A DNA stretch of 53,332 bases. It comes from an uncultured Eubacteriales bacterium. GTDB lineage: Bacteria > Bacillota > Clostridia > Oscillospirales > Acutalibacteraceae. Shown in pieces: positions 1 through 9,061 of the stretch. The stretch lies in contig CAKSRC010000006.1 in the NCBI GenBank assembly GCA_934486915.1, forward strand, positions 1 to 53,332, written 5' to 3'. A program made the position numbers and the translations under genes. How positions within the stretch are numbered: position 1 is the stretch's first letter; each line of letters begins with the position of its first letter. Under the pieces are notes generated by a model, which saw only the letters and a list, made by a program, of their open reading frames with translations, did not search any database and was not told where the DNA came from.

Positions 1-1971
1 GAAGTTACACCTCAGGACAAGGTTGGGGAGTACCATACCAAGACAACACAAGGGCCAAAATTTGTAGGGGTGACAATTAAAGGCGACGGAAAAACTATTA
101 CAAGTGAGCATACTAAAGATTTAAAAAATGCGACCCATATAATCATAGAGGATGGGATTCAAAAAATAGGGTGTGGTGCTTTTGTTGCTTTAAAAAAATT
201 AAAAGAAATACATATACCTGAAACTGTAACTGTAATAGAATGTGGCTCATTTTTAGGATGCGAGGGACTTGAAAGTATTGCCTTACCTAGTAAATTGGAG
301 ACTATTGAGAACAAGGCTTTTTTAGGCTGTATCAACTTAAAAAGGATAGAAATTCCAGATGGTGTAACTGAAATAGAGGATAGTACATTTGATAATTGCT
401 CTGAGTTAAGTAGTATAAAATTGCCGAATAAATTAAGAAAAATAGGTAAGAACGCTTTTGAGAGTTGTAGAAATTTAAATAATATTGATTTACCTCAGAG
501 TATAGAGGAAATAGAGGAAATGGCCTTTATGTTTTGTAAAAAGATAGAAAAAATTGTGTTACCAAAGGGATTAAAAAAGACAAGTAGAAATCTTTTCTGT
601 GAGTGCATTAATTTAAAAGAAGTAAATTTACCTGAGAATATGACAGATATGGAAGGAAGAACATTTTTGGAATGTAAAAGTTTAGAGAAGATTGTTCTAC
701 CTATAGGTATAAAGAAAGTAGGTAATGCTGTTTTTCAATATTGTAGCAATTTAGTGGAGGTGGTTAATTTTCCAAAAACGTTGCAGGAGATGGGACCTGA
801 GTGTTTTAAGAATTGTAGTAGTTTAAAGCATATAGATATTCCGGGTGGTATAACGGAAATAGATTACAGGACTTTTTATGGTTGTGAAAGTATAAAAAAA
901 TTTGATATACCTGAGGGAATTAAATCTATTGGCATAAATGCTTTTGCGAATTGTACCAGGTTGGAAAGCGTATCGATTCCGGGATCGATTGAAAGTATAA
1001 AAAATGGTGCATTTGCAAATTGCAAAAACCTAGTTAATGTTGATAATTTTCCAGAATCAGAATGTTGTGCATATGATGCATCCTTAAATTGTGAAAAATT
1101 CAATTTCCTAAATGATATTGAATATAAAAATGTGTCGGACAAAAACTTTATTTATAAAAATAATGCGGGAAAAGAAAAATCTTTAGAGATAAAAAAGAGA
1201 AAAAAACCACCTTTGTTTTCAGCAGGTGGACCTAAAGTGGATGATATTAGGCAAGGATACATAGGTGACTGTTGGCTGGTGGCACCACTTGCCTCGATAG
1301 TGAAGAATAACCCAAAGATAATAGAAAATATTATGAAGGATAATCCTAAAAATGGTACAGTAGACGTAACACTGCAAAGAGAAATAGTGGCCGGGGTGTT
1401 TAAAAAGGAAGTGTATACAGTTCAAAAATCACTATTCAAAATAAATCAAAATGGCCGATACAAAAATATAATGTCTAAATCTCAAGAAAATATTTGGGTG
1501 CAAATGATAGAAAAGGCATTTTCAGCATATTTTTCAAAGAACAGGGAATCGGTTAATTATTATAATATTACCGGCAGCTATAAAGTTGATTGTTCTGGGG
1601 TTAAGGATGCGTTTAAAATTATACTTGGTAAGGAGGCAAAAGGGTGCTACACTTCTGATGTATTAAGTGGGGATAGGAAAGAACTATTTGAAAGAATAAA
1701 AGAGGCATTAAATAGTAAAACACCTCTTTGTTATTCAATAAGTAATGAAGAAAGTGTTGTAAAAGATTTAGATGGTGATAAAATTGTTACTAAACATGCT
1801 TTCAGCTTGATTGGTGTCGATGAAAAAGATGGACGATATTATATTAAATTACGAAATGCTTGGGGCCTTAATTATGATAAGAATCATAACAAAAAGGATG
1901 CCATAATAACGGTTGATTTGGAGGAAGCAACTAATGTTGCATTTCGTATAGGTAATCTTGGTGAAAAATAA
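1..1971 (+). CDS. BspA-type LRR protein with C-terminal calpain-like (C2) cysteine protease domain, 5'-partial
   Basis: The reading frame is open from base 1, so the gene begins outside the window; the GTG at 70 is only the first internal start-like codon. Downstream of a TIKGDG cap motif come about 13 repeats of roughly 23 residues (pattern AFxxCxxLxxIxLPxxlxxI), the LRR_5/BspA type used for adhesion or protein contact. The last third is a calpain-like protease domain: Cys in GDCW (residue 401 counted from base 70), His in KHAF (576) and Asn in RNAWG (596) match the Cys-His-Asn triad in order and spacing. The active-site contexts (LVAPLAS, RNAWG) are slightly less canonical than in the downstream paralogue. 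Only 122 bases separate it from that gene, so the two look like a tandem duplication. Substrate is unknown. No signal peptide can be judged because the N terminus is missing. Confidence 0.85.
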   Translation, partial: EVTPQDKVGEYHTKTTQGPKFVGVTIKGDGKTITSEHTKDLKNATHIIIEDGIQKIGCGAFVALKKLKEIHIPETVTVIECGSFLGCEGLESIALPSKLETIENKAFLGCINLKRIEIPDGVTEIEDSTFDNCSELSSIKLPNKLRKIGKNAFESCRNLNNIDLPQSIEEIEEMAFMFCKKIEKIVLPKGLKKTSRNLFCECINLKEVNLPENMTDMEGRTFLECKSLEKIVLPIGIKKVGNAVFQYCSNLVEVVNFPKTLQEMGPECFKNCSSLKHIDIPGGITEIDYRTFYGCESIKKFDIPEGIKSIGINAFANCTRLESVSIPGSIESIKNGAFANCKNLVNVDNFPESECCAYDASLNCEKFNFLNDIEYKNVSDKNFIYKNNAGKEKSLEIKKRKKPPLFSAGGPKVDDIRQGYIGDCWLVAPLASIVKNNPKIIENIMKDNPKNGTVDVTLQREIVAGVFKKEVYTVQKSLFKINQNGRYKNIMSKSQENIWVQMIEKAFSAYFSKNRESVNYYNITGSYKVDCSGVKDAFKIILGKEAKGCYTSDVLSGDRKELFERIKEALNSKTPLCYSISNEESVVKDLDGDKIVTKHAFSLIGVDEKDGRYYIKLRNAWGLNYDKNHNKKDAIITVDLEEATNVAFRIGNLGEK

Positions 1972-2021
1972 GATAAATAATATATTAAAAAGTAAAACAT
2001 TATAATAAAACAATAAAAAGG

Positions 2022-2047
2022 ATTAGAGAAGCATAACTTTTTCTAAT
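2022..2047 (+). terminator. Hairpin in the spacer between the two calpain-LRR genes
   Basis: A 9-bp stem (ATTAGAGAA paired with the TTTTTCTAAT arm, loop GCATAAC) lies after the first calpain-LRR gene. It lacks a clean downstream T-run, so it may be a weak terminator or an RNA processing or stability element. The rest of the spacer is AT-rich with no other recognised signal apart from the GGGGG ribosome site of the next gene. Confidence 0.3.
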
Positions 2048-2093
2048 ATCAAGGAAATGACTTAGATTGATAATTTATTAAGGGGGCCTACTC

Positions 2094-5033
2094 TTGTACG
2101 ATTCTCTAAAAGATATTAGGTTATTATCAAGGTCAAAGAATATAGAGAGTTTTGACAAGGTAGGTTTAGATAAAATCTCAGGTTTTAAACTACGAAAGAT
2201 GGAGTTGCCTAAATGGGCAACTGAATGGTCAAAAAACAGATTTAATATGGATGTTAAGTCTGTTAAACTTTGTATAACCGATGAAGAGAACATTGGAGGA
2301 CCTTTTGCCGCTTCAAGCGGTAATAACATTTTTATAACCAATGAATATAAGGGCAATAAACTAGTATTAAAGCATGAAATAACACATATATATCAACAGG
2401 CTATAGGTATGGCAACAGAAAAAAATTCAAATGACGCAGCCTTGGAAGAAGAGGCAGTAAAAGTTTCACATGACAAAGGAGATTTACCTTCCGGGGAGCA
2501 AGGTACTGATGACAGGTATATACTTCCTCGTGAGAATACAAATACAGTTCAGTATTTAGGTGGCCTTAATATTGCAAGGCCAATTATAGAAGGGGTAGTT
2601 TTAGCTAGTACGACTGCAGGTGCAATTAACTGGCTTTCAAAAAGGGCAAAATGCAGACAGATTGCTCAATATATGGATATACCAATAGAATGTGTTAGTA
2701 AGGTATATGATATATTTGGTTGGATTGAGTGTGAGTTTGGCTATAGTGATTTTGAGAAATTATGCAGGGTAATATATAATAAAAATATATCAACTGATAA
2801 ATTAATCCAAGATAATAAAAAGATTAAAAATAGCTGTAATAAAGAGGATATACATAATTATGTTTCGTCTTTGGAAAATGAAACAGAATCAATATTAACA
2901 ATTAAGGGTGAGGGAGGTATTATTACATCTCAAGATACCAAAAACTTAGGTGAAGTTAAGAAGGTAATTATAGAAGACGGAGTTCGTGAAATAGGTGAGC
3001 GCTCTTTTGAAGATTGTAAAATAGAGGAAATAATCATACCTCAAACAGTAAGCATAATACATGAACTTGCGTTTTTGGGGTGTGAAAATTTGGAGAAGAT
3101 TGTATTACCTAAGGACTTACAAGCAATTAAGGTAAGGGCATTTGGGGATTGTAAGCGATTAAAAAAAGTAGAAATTCCTGAAGGTATTACTGAAATAGCA
3201 GATGGTTTATTTTGGGGCTGCGAAAGCTTGCAGAGCGTGGTTTTACCGAGTAAACTGAAAGGGATAGAAAAAAGCGCCTTTTTTAATTGCAAAAATTTAA
3301 ATTATATAAATTTACCTGAGAATATAACTAAAATAGGAATGTCAGCTTTTGATAGTTGTACAGGTTTAAAAGAGATTATTTTGCCAAAGAAGTTACAAAG
3401 ATTAAGTGGGGGACTTTTTTATAAGTGTGTAAGTTTAAAGGAAATAACTTTACCTGAAAATATAACAATAATAGATGAGCAAGCATTTAGCGATTGTGCC
3501 GGATTAACTAAAGTCATTTTGCCCTCAAAATTAGAGGTAATTAATAGAAAGACTTTTTTGAGGTGTGTCAATTTAAGTGAGATAAAATTACCTGAAAATC
3601 TAAATAAAATCAAAGAACATATATTTCTTAATTGTACAAGTTTAAAACATATAAGTATTCCTAAAAATGTAAAAAAAGTACCCAATTTTGCTTTTTGTGG
3701 CTGCAGCAGATTGGAAAGTATTGATTTGCCTGAAAATTTGCATAGCATAGGTTGGAGTGCATTTTTAGGCTGTACAGGGCTAAAAACAATTAAGTTGCCA
3801 AAGGGTCTGCAAACAATTGATGAAGAGGCCTTTTCCGGCTGTACCAGCCTAAAGAGTATAAATATTCCCGCAGGGGTAAAGAAAATAGAGTGTGGATCAT
3901 TTTATTATTTAAAAAATCTAAAAAACATAACCTTAGGGGATAAGTTAGAAGAAATAGAAGATTGTGCTTTTTATGGTTGCGAAAACTTAAAAAGTATATC
4001 AATTCCCAATACAGTTAAAAGCATAAAAAAATATGCTTTTGCTAATTGTAAGAATCTAACCAAAGTAAATAATTTTCCAAAACATGCTTTTTGTGATAAG
4101 GATGCATTTATGGGTTGCGAAAGATTGAAACTTTCCAATAATTTTGAATGTGGGGTTAAATATAAAACTATTAAAGACGAAAGGTTTTTCTACAGTGATA
4201 ATAATGGAAAAGAGGAATCTATAAGGATAGAGCAAACAAAAGAAATACCGTTATTTTCTAAGGATGGCCCTAATATGAGTGATGTACAGCAGGGATATAT
4301 GGGTGACTGTTGGCTATTAGCAGCGCTTGCATCTATAGTTAATACAAGGCCTGAAATTATAAAAAATATGGTAGTAGAGAATCCCAAGGATAATACTGTA
4401 GACGTGACATTGCAAAGAGAATTAGAGCCTGGTATATTTATAAAAGAGGTATATAAAGTTGAAAAGTCCTTATTTCAAATAAGGGAAGGGTTGTTTTGCA
4501 GAGCAAAAAGTTTAATGTCAAAATCTAAAGAAAACATTTGGGTACAAATGATAGAAAAGGCATTTTCAGCTTACTTTGCAAACGGTAAGGATGCAATCGA
4601 TTATAGAAATATTACGGGTAGCTATAGAAATAATGATATTGATTATATGCAAAAAAATGCATTTAAGATTATATTGGGAAACGAAGCAAATTTTAATTAT
4701 AAACCGGATCAATCGAGTGTTAATGTAGAGGCATTGTTTAAGAGGATAAAAAATGCTTTGAATAATAGAACTCCGCTTGATTATGGTACAGATGAAAATG
4801 GATTAAGGGATATTGAAGGGAATAAAGTTGTTGCAAAGCATGCATATAGTTTAGTTGGGGCAGAAGAGAAAGACGGCAAATATTATATAAAATTAAGAAA
4901 TCCTTGGGGTAAAAATTATGGTAGATTTTTTAGAAGGAAAAGTGATATTATAACAGTAGATTTAGCAGAGGCGACCAAGGTAAATTTCCAAATATGCAAT
5001 TTAGATAAAAAAGAGGATATATTATATTGTTAG
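2094..5033 (+). CDS. DUF4157-like zincin region + BspA-type LRR array + calpain-like (C2) protease
   Basis: A 979-residue protein of three parts. Residues 1-150: a small domain ending in KHEITHIYQQ (H94, E95, H98), the HExxH signature and flanks of DUF4157, a putative metallopeptidase domain known from cargo of extracellular contractile injection systems. Residues 155-260: linker with a hydrophobic patch near 165-180. Residues 265-690: about 17 LRR_5/BspA repeats of roughly 23 residues, many with a conserved Cys. Residues 700-979: calpain-like domain with GDCWLLAALAS (C739), KHAYS (H916) and RNPWG (N936), a complete Cys-His-Asn triad. There is no N-terminal signal peptide, LPXTG or SLH motif. 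The TTG start is chosen because AAGGGGG lies at correct spacing just upstream. Eukaryote-like protease plus binding repeats suggests an effector or a regulatory protease; the target is unknown. Confidence 0.85.
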   Translation: MYDSLKDIRLLSRSKNIESFDKVGLDKISGFKLRKMELPKWATEWSKNRFNMDVKSVKLCITDEENIGGPFAASSGNNIFITNEYKGNKLVLKHEITHIYQQAIGMATEKNSNDAALEEEAVKVSHDKGDLPSGEQGTDDRYILPRENTNTVQYLGGLNIARPIIEGVVLASTTAGAINWLSKRAKCRQIAQYMDIPIECVSKVYDIFGWIECEFGYSDFEKLCRVIYNKNISTDKLIQDNKKIKNSCNKEDIHNYVSSLENETESILTIKGEGGIITSQDTKNLGEVKKVIIEDGVREIGERSFEDCKIEEIIIPQTVSIIHELAFLGCENLEKIVLPKDLQAIKVRAFGDCKRLKKVEIPEGITEIADGLFWGCESLQSVVLPSKLKGIEKSAFFNCKNLNYINLPENITKIGMSAFDSCTGLKEIILPKKLQRLSGGLFYKCVSLKEITLPENITIIDEQAFSDCAGLTKVILPSKLEVINRKTFLRCVNLSEIKLPENLNKIKEHIFLNCTSLKHISIPKNVKKVPNFAFCGCSRLESIDLPENLHSIGWSAFLGCTGLKTIKLPKGLQTIDEEAFSGCTSLKSINIPAGVKKIECGSFYYLKNLKNITLGDKLEEIEDCAFYGCENLKSISIPNTVKSIKKYAFANCKNLTKVNNFPKHAFCDKDAFMGCERLKLSNNFECGVKYKTIKDERFFYSDNNGKEESIRIEQTKEIPLFSKDGPNMSDVQQGYMGDCWLLAALASIVNTRPEIIKNMVVENPKDNTVDVTLQRELEPGIFIKEVYKVEKSLFQIREGLFCRAKSLMSKSKENIWVQMIEKAFSAYFANGKDAIDYRNITGSYRNNDIDYMQKNAFKIILGNEANFNYKPDQSSVNVEALFKRIKNALNNRTPLDYGTDENGLRDIEGNKVVAKHAYSLVGAEEKDGKYYIKLRNPWGKNYGRFFRRKSDIITVDLAEATKVNFQICNLDKKEDILYC

Positions 5034-5075
5034 TGAATGATTATTAATAGTTATAGTTTATAATAAAAATACAAA

Positions 5076-5103
5076 TTGTTATTGCGATAATTTGGGATAT
5101 AAT
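5076..5103 (+). promoter_or_regulatory. Orphan promoter-like sequence facing the nifJ terminator
   Basis: TTGTTA, a 16-base spacer and TATAAT lie in the 278-base gap between the second calpain-LRR gene and nifJ. The -10 sits inside the small palindrome GGATATAATATCC. No coding gene follows on this strand before the bidirectional terminator at 5245, so it could start a short untranslated RNA of about 170-180 bases. AT-rich DNA gives many chance matches. Confidence 0.3.
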
Positions 5104-5244
5104 ATCCTTTGCAAGTATCCACGGGATGATTTAAGGTATTTAAGAATTTGATTTAATCTATTAAAGTATAGTTTGTGATAAGTGTTTTAAGTGGCATATA
5201 AATTTGAAGTTGCTTGGTATTTTGAAATGTTATTATAAAAAATC

Positions 5245-5290
5245 AAATCTCCTTAACTGTATTATTTACGGTTAAGGAGATTTTTTACTC
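5245..5290. terminator. Bidirectional intrinsic terminator
   Basis: A near-perfect 15-bp stem pairs AATCTCCTTAACTGT with ACGGTTAAGGAGATT (one G-U) around a 7-base loop. T-runs follow on both strands. It terminates nifJ on the minus strand and reads from the calpain-LRR side on the plus strand. Confidence 0.85.
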
Positions 5291-5311
5291 TTTTATGAGA
5301 TTTAAATATTT

Positions 5312-8300
5312 TTATTGTTCTAGGCCTTTTGAAAGTTTTTCTAGATGTTTATATCTATCAGAAGCAAGTTTCTCTGCTTTTTCAAATAGTTTTTCTGCAC
5401 GATCCGGGAATGAACGAGTAAGTGAGTTATATCTTACTTCACCCATTATGAAGTCGCGATAGCTTGCAGAAGGTTCTTTGCTGTCCAATATAAATGGATT
5501 TTTGCCTTCATTAGCTAAACGTGGATCAAAACGGAACATATTCCAATATCCGGCAGCGACAGCTTTTTTCTCTTCAAGTTGAGAAATTCCCATACCGCCT
5601 CTAATTCCATGGTTAATACAAGGAGCGTAAGCGATAATGATTGATGGACCGTTGTAACTTTCAGCCTCGTTGAAAGCTTTGATACATTGATTGTAATCTG
5701 CACCCATAGCAACTTGGGCTACATATACATATCCATAACTCATAGCGATAGCTGCTAGGTCTTTTTTCTTAGTTGCTTTTCCAGCAGCAGCAAATTGTGC
5801 AACAGAGCCGACAGGTGTAGCTTTTGATGCTTGACCACCTGTATTTGAGTAAACTTCTGTATCAAATACAAGTATATTTATATTTTCACCTGAAGCGATG
5901 ACATGATCAAGGCCGCCAAAGCCTATATCATAAGCCCAACCGTCTCCACCAAATATCCACATGGATTTTTTAGCGAGATAATCCTTATCCTTAAGTGTTT
6001 TGTTAGCTAAAGAAGCCATTTCACTGTTAGATTTAGATATTTCTTCCAGTTTTTCAATTAATGCATCAGCTGCAGTACGGTTTGCCTTGCTGTTATCAAA
6101 GGTATCAAGATAATTTTTACAGATTTCCTTTGTGTTTTCGTCATTTGAAGAGGAGGAAATTTCCTTTACATAATCGTAAAGTCTATCTCTAATAGCATTT
6201 TGAGCTAATGTCATACCGTATCCAAATTCGGCATTATCTTCAAATAGAGAATTTTGCCATGCAGGTCCGTGACCCTTCTTATTTACGGTATATGGTGTAG
6301 CAGGAGCTGAACCACCCCAAATAGATGAACAGCCTGTCGCATTTGCAATATACATTCTGTCACCAAATAATTGAGTTGCAAGTTTTGCGTATGGTGTCTC
6401 ACCGCAGCCTGCGCATGCACCGGAGAATTCTAATAAAGGCTGTTTAAATTGGCTGCCTTTTACAGTGGTTTCCTTAAATTTTTCAAGAACTTCAGGCTTT
6501 TCTTCTAGTTCTCTGCCGTAGTCAAATACTGCCTGCATTGGTCTTTGAGAATCGATAGGTTTCATTTCAAGTGCCTTATTGCCTTTCATACCCGGACAAA
6601 CTTGAGCGCAGTTTCCGCAGCCTGTGCAGTCTAGAACAGATACAGTCATAGCAAAGTTTAGACCCGGGAAACCTGTCATTTTTTTAGATTTAACTACTGA
6701 AGGTGCATTTGCTAATTCTTCATCTGTCATTATAGCAGGACGAATAACAGCGTGAGGACAAACGAATGAGCAGAAGTTACATTGGATACAGTTTTCCGGC
6801 TTCCATTCCGGAACGTCTACTGCAATACCACGTTTCTCATAAGCGGCAGAACCTTGAGGCACAGCACCGTTTACATGATCCATGAATACGGAAACAGGGA
6901 GTTGGTCACCCTTGTGAGCATTAACAGGATTCAATATAGTGTTTACATACTTAACAAGTTCTTTTCTATTGCCGTCTACGTGTTTTAGGTTATCGGGGGT
7001 ATCGGAAATATTTTTCCATGATTCAGGTATATCAACCTTAACAAGATCACTTGCGCCACGTTCAATAGCTTGGTGGTTCATAGATACAATTTTTTCACCT
7101 TTTTTGCTATATGACTTAGTTGCGGCGTCTTTCATATATTGAATTGCTTGGTCGCTTGGAATTATATTTGCAATCTTGAAGAAAGCGGATTGTAATACTG
7201 TATTGATTCTTCCTCCAAGTCCGATTTCTTTACCAATTTTAATACCGTCTATTGTGTAGAAATTGATATTATTATCCGCAATAAACTTCTTCATTTTATT
7301 AGGAAGTCTTTTATCGAGTTCTTCACCTTTCCAAGGACAGTTTAGAAGGAAGCTTCCGCCTTCTTTTAAGTCTTCTACCATAGCATACTTGTCAACATAA
7401 GATGGATTGTGGCAAGCAACAAAGTCTGCCTTGCTTATATAGTAGGTTGATTTTATTGGAGTTTTTCCAAAACGTAGATGGGATATAGTAATACCACCGG
7501 ATTTTTTGGAATCGTATGCAAAGTATCCTTGTGCATACATATCAGTGTGATCTCCAATGATTTTGATTGAGTTTTTGTTTGCACCTACAGTACCGTCTGA
7601 ACCCAAGCCCCAGAATTTACAAGAACGTGTGCCTTTTGGAGTTGTATCCGGATTTTCTTTGATTTCCAAAGAAAGGTTTGTAACGTCATCTTCAATACCT
7701 ATTGTAAATCTCTTTTTAGGTGTTGATGATTCCATATTGCGATAAACTGCGATCAATTGGGCAGGAGTTGTGTCTTTTGAACCAAGACCGTAACGGCCGG
7801 TATATATAGGAACACATCCGAATTCTGTACCGGATAGAGCTGCCAAAACGTCAAGATATAGAGGTTCACCAATTGAACCCGGTTCTTTTGTACGATCTAA
7901 TACAGATATATTTTTAACTGTTTTTGGTAGTACATTTAATAGATAGTCAGCTACAAAAGGTCTATAAAGTCTTACTTTTACAAGTCCAACCTTTTCGCCA
8001 CCGGCATTCAAATAATCTACAACTTCTTCAATAGCCTCGCATACAGATCCCATTGCGATTATAACTTTTTCGGCATCAGTAGCTCCATAATAATTGAAAG
8101 GCTTATAGTCTGTCCCGATTTTTTCATTTACTTTATTCATGTAGTCTACGACAACTTCGGGTATAGCATCATAGTATTTATTACAGGCTTCTCTTGCTTG
8201 GAAGAAGATATCGTCATTTTGAGCTGAACCTCTAAGTTCAGGATGTTCAGGATTTAAGCTGTTTCTTCTAAATGCATCAACTGCATCCCAGTCGAGCATA

Positions 8301-8878
8301 TCAGCAAGATCCTCATAATCCCAAACTTCAACTTTTTGGATTTCATGAGATGTTCTAAATCCATCAAAGAAGTGCAAAAATGGAACTCTGCCCTTTATAG
8401 CGGATAAATGTGCGACAGCAGAAAGATCCATAACTTCTTGAGGGCTGTTGGAGCATAGCATAGCATATCCTGTTTGACGGCAAGCATATATATCAGAGTG
8501 ATCTCCAAAAATTGATAAGGCATGGCTTGTTAGTGCACGAGCTGAAACGTGGATTACACTTGGAAGTAATTCACCGGCCATTTTATACATATTAGGTATC
8601 ATTAAAAGCAAGCCTTGAGATGCAGTATAGGTAGTTGTAAGCGCACCGGCTGCTAAAGAACCGTGAACTGCACCTGCAGCACCGGCTTCAGATTGCATTT
8701 CAGTTACTTTAACTTCTTTACCAAATAGATTTTTTCTGCCATTTGCAGAGTATTTGTCTGTTTCATCCGCCATAACGGAAGAGGGAGTTATAGGATAAAT
8801 AGCAGCGACATCAGTAAACGCATAAGAAACGTGAGCTGCAGCACTGTTACCATCCATAGTCTTCATTTTTCTTGACAT
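5312..8878 (-). CDS. nifJ: Pyruvate:ferredoxin (flavodoxin) oxidoreductase
   Basis: A 1188-residue homodimeric-type PFOR, full length for the family. It oxidatively decarboxylates pyruvate to acetyl-CoA and CO2 in the cytoplasm and reduces ferredoxin. Visible features in order: the N-terminal pyrimidine-binding domain with YPITPSS; the TEMQSEAGAAGAVHGSL region; two [4Fe-4S] motifs, CIQCNFCSFVCP (C697, C700, C703, C707) and CTGCGNCAQVCP (C751, C754, C757, C761); the C-terminal TPP domain with CAGCGE, NATGCSSIWGG and GGDGWAYDIGFGG. Start ATG follows AAAGGAGG. It is monocistronic, with a promoter at 8946-8974 and a terminator at 5245-5290. The reduced ferredoxin it makes is the natural electron donor for the hydrogenase operon at 34990-39620. 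Confidence 0.98.
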   Translation of the reverse strand: MSRKMKTMDGNSAAAHVSYAFTDVAAIYPITPSSVMADETDKYSANGRKNLFGKEVKVTEMQSEAGAAGAVHGSLAAGALTTTYTASQGLLLMIPNMYKMAGELLPSVIHVSARALTSHALSIFGDHSDIYACRQTGYAMLCSNSPQEVMDLSAVAHLSAIKGRVPFLHFFDGFRTSHEIQKVEVWDYEDLADMLDWDAVDAFRRNSLNPEHPELRGSAQNDDIFFQAREACNKYYDAIPEVVVDYMNKVNEKIGTDYKPFNYYGATDAEKVIIAMGSVCEAIEEVVDYLNAGGEKVGLVKVRLYRPFVADYLLNVLPKTVKNISVLDRTKEPGSIGEPLYLDVLAALSGTEFGCVPIYTGRYGLGSKDTTPAQLIAVYRNMESSTPKKRFTIGIEDDVTNLSLEIKENPDTTPKGTRSCKFWGLGSDGTVGANKNSIKIIGDHTDMYAQGYFAYDSKKSGGITISHLRFGKTPIKSTYYISKADFVACHNPSYVDKYAMVEDLKEGGSFLLNCPWKGEELDKRLPNKMKKFIADNNINFYTIDGIKIGKEIGLGGRINTVLQSAFFKIANIIPSDQAIQYMKDAATKSYSKKGEKIVSMNHQAIERGASDLVKVDIPESWKNISDTPDNLKHVDGNRKELVKYVNTILNPVNAHKGDQLPVSVFMDHVNGAVPQGSAAYEKRGIAVDVPEWKPENCIQCNFCSFVCPHAVIRPAIMTDEELANAPSVVKSKKMTGFPGLNFAMTVSVLDCTGCGNCAQVCPGMKGNKALEMKPIDSQRPMQAVFDYGRELEEKPEVLEKFKETTVKGSQFKQPLLEFSGACAGCGETPYAKLATQLFGDRMYIANATGCSSIWGGSAPATPYTVNKKGHGPAWQNSLFEDNAEFGYGMTLAQNAIRDRLYDYVKEISSSSNDENTKEICKNYLDTFDNSKANRTAADALIEKLEEISKSNSEMASLANKTLKDKDYLAKKSMWIFGGDGWAYDIGFGGLDHVIASGENINILVFDTEVYSNTGGQASKATPVGSVAQFAAAGKATKKKDLAAIAMSYGYVYVAQVAMGADYNQCIKAFNEAESYNGPSIIIAYAPCINHGIRGGMGISQLEEKKAVAAGYWNMFRFDPRLANEGKNPFILDSKEPSASYRDFIMGEVRYNSLTRSFPDRAEKLFEKAEKLASDRYKHLEKLSKGLEQ

Positions 8879-8945
8879 TTAATTATTTCCTCCTTTAAAG
8901 GTTTAATAGCAAAAATTGTAAGATTAATTGACTATAACAAAAAAT

Positions 8946-8974
8946 ATTTTACCACTTTTGAGACCTAATGTAAA
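8946..8974 (-). promoter_or_regulatory. Probable sigma-A promoter of nifJ
   Basis: On the minus strand TTTACA (8974-8969), a 17-base spacer and TAAAAT (8951-8946) lie about 70 bases before the nifJ start. Both boxes differ from consensus by one base and the spacing is optimal. No clear Rex-type operator is visible beside it. Confidence 0.6.
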
Positions 8975-9061
8975 GTTATGGGCAATATTATTATGATTGT
9001 TATATAGACATTTATAAATATAGTTATGGATGTATTATTACCATTATAAAGAGGAAAATTA

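Noticed and set aside
70..72. GTG at 70 as the real start of the first calpain-LRR protein
   Set aside because: The frame is open to base 1 and there is no ribosome site before 70, so the gene is truncated by the window.
150..4120. Regular repeats of about 69 bases that could suggest a CRISPR or satellite array
   Set aside because: They are in-frame codings of 23-residue leucine-rich repeats, with varied sequence and no identical spacers or repeats.
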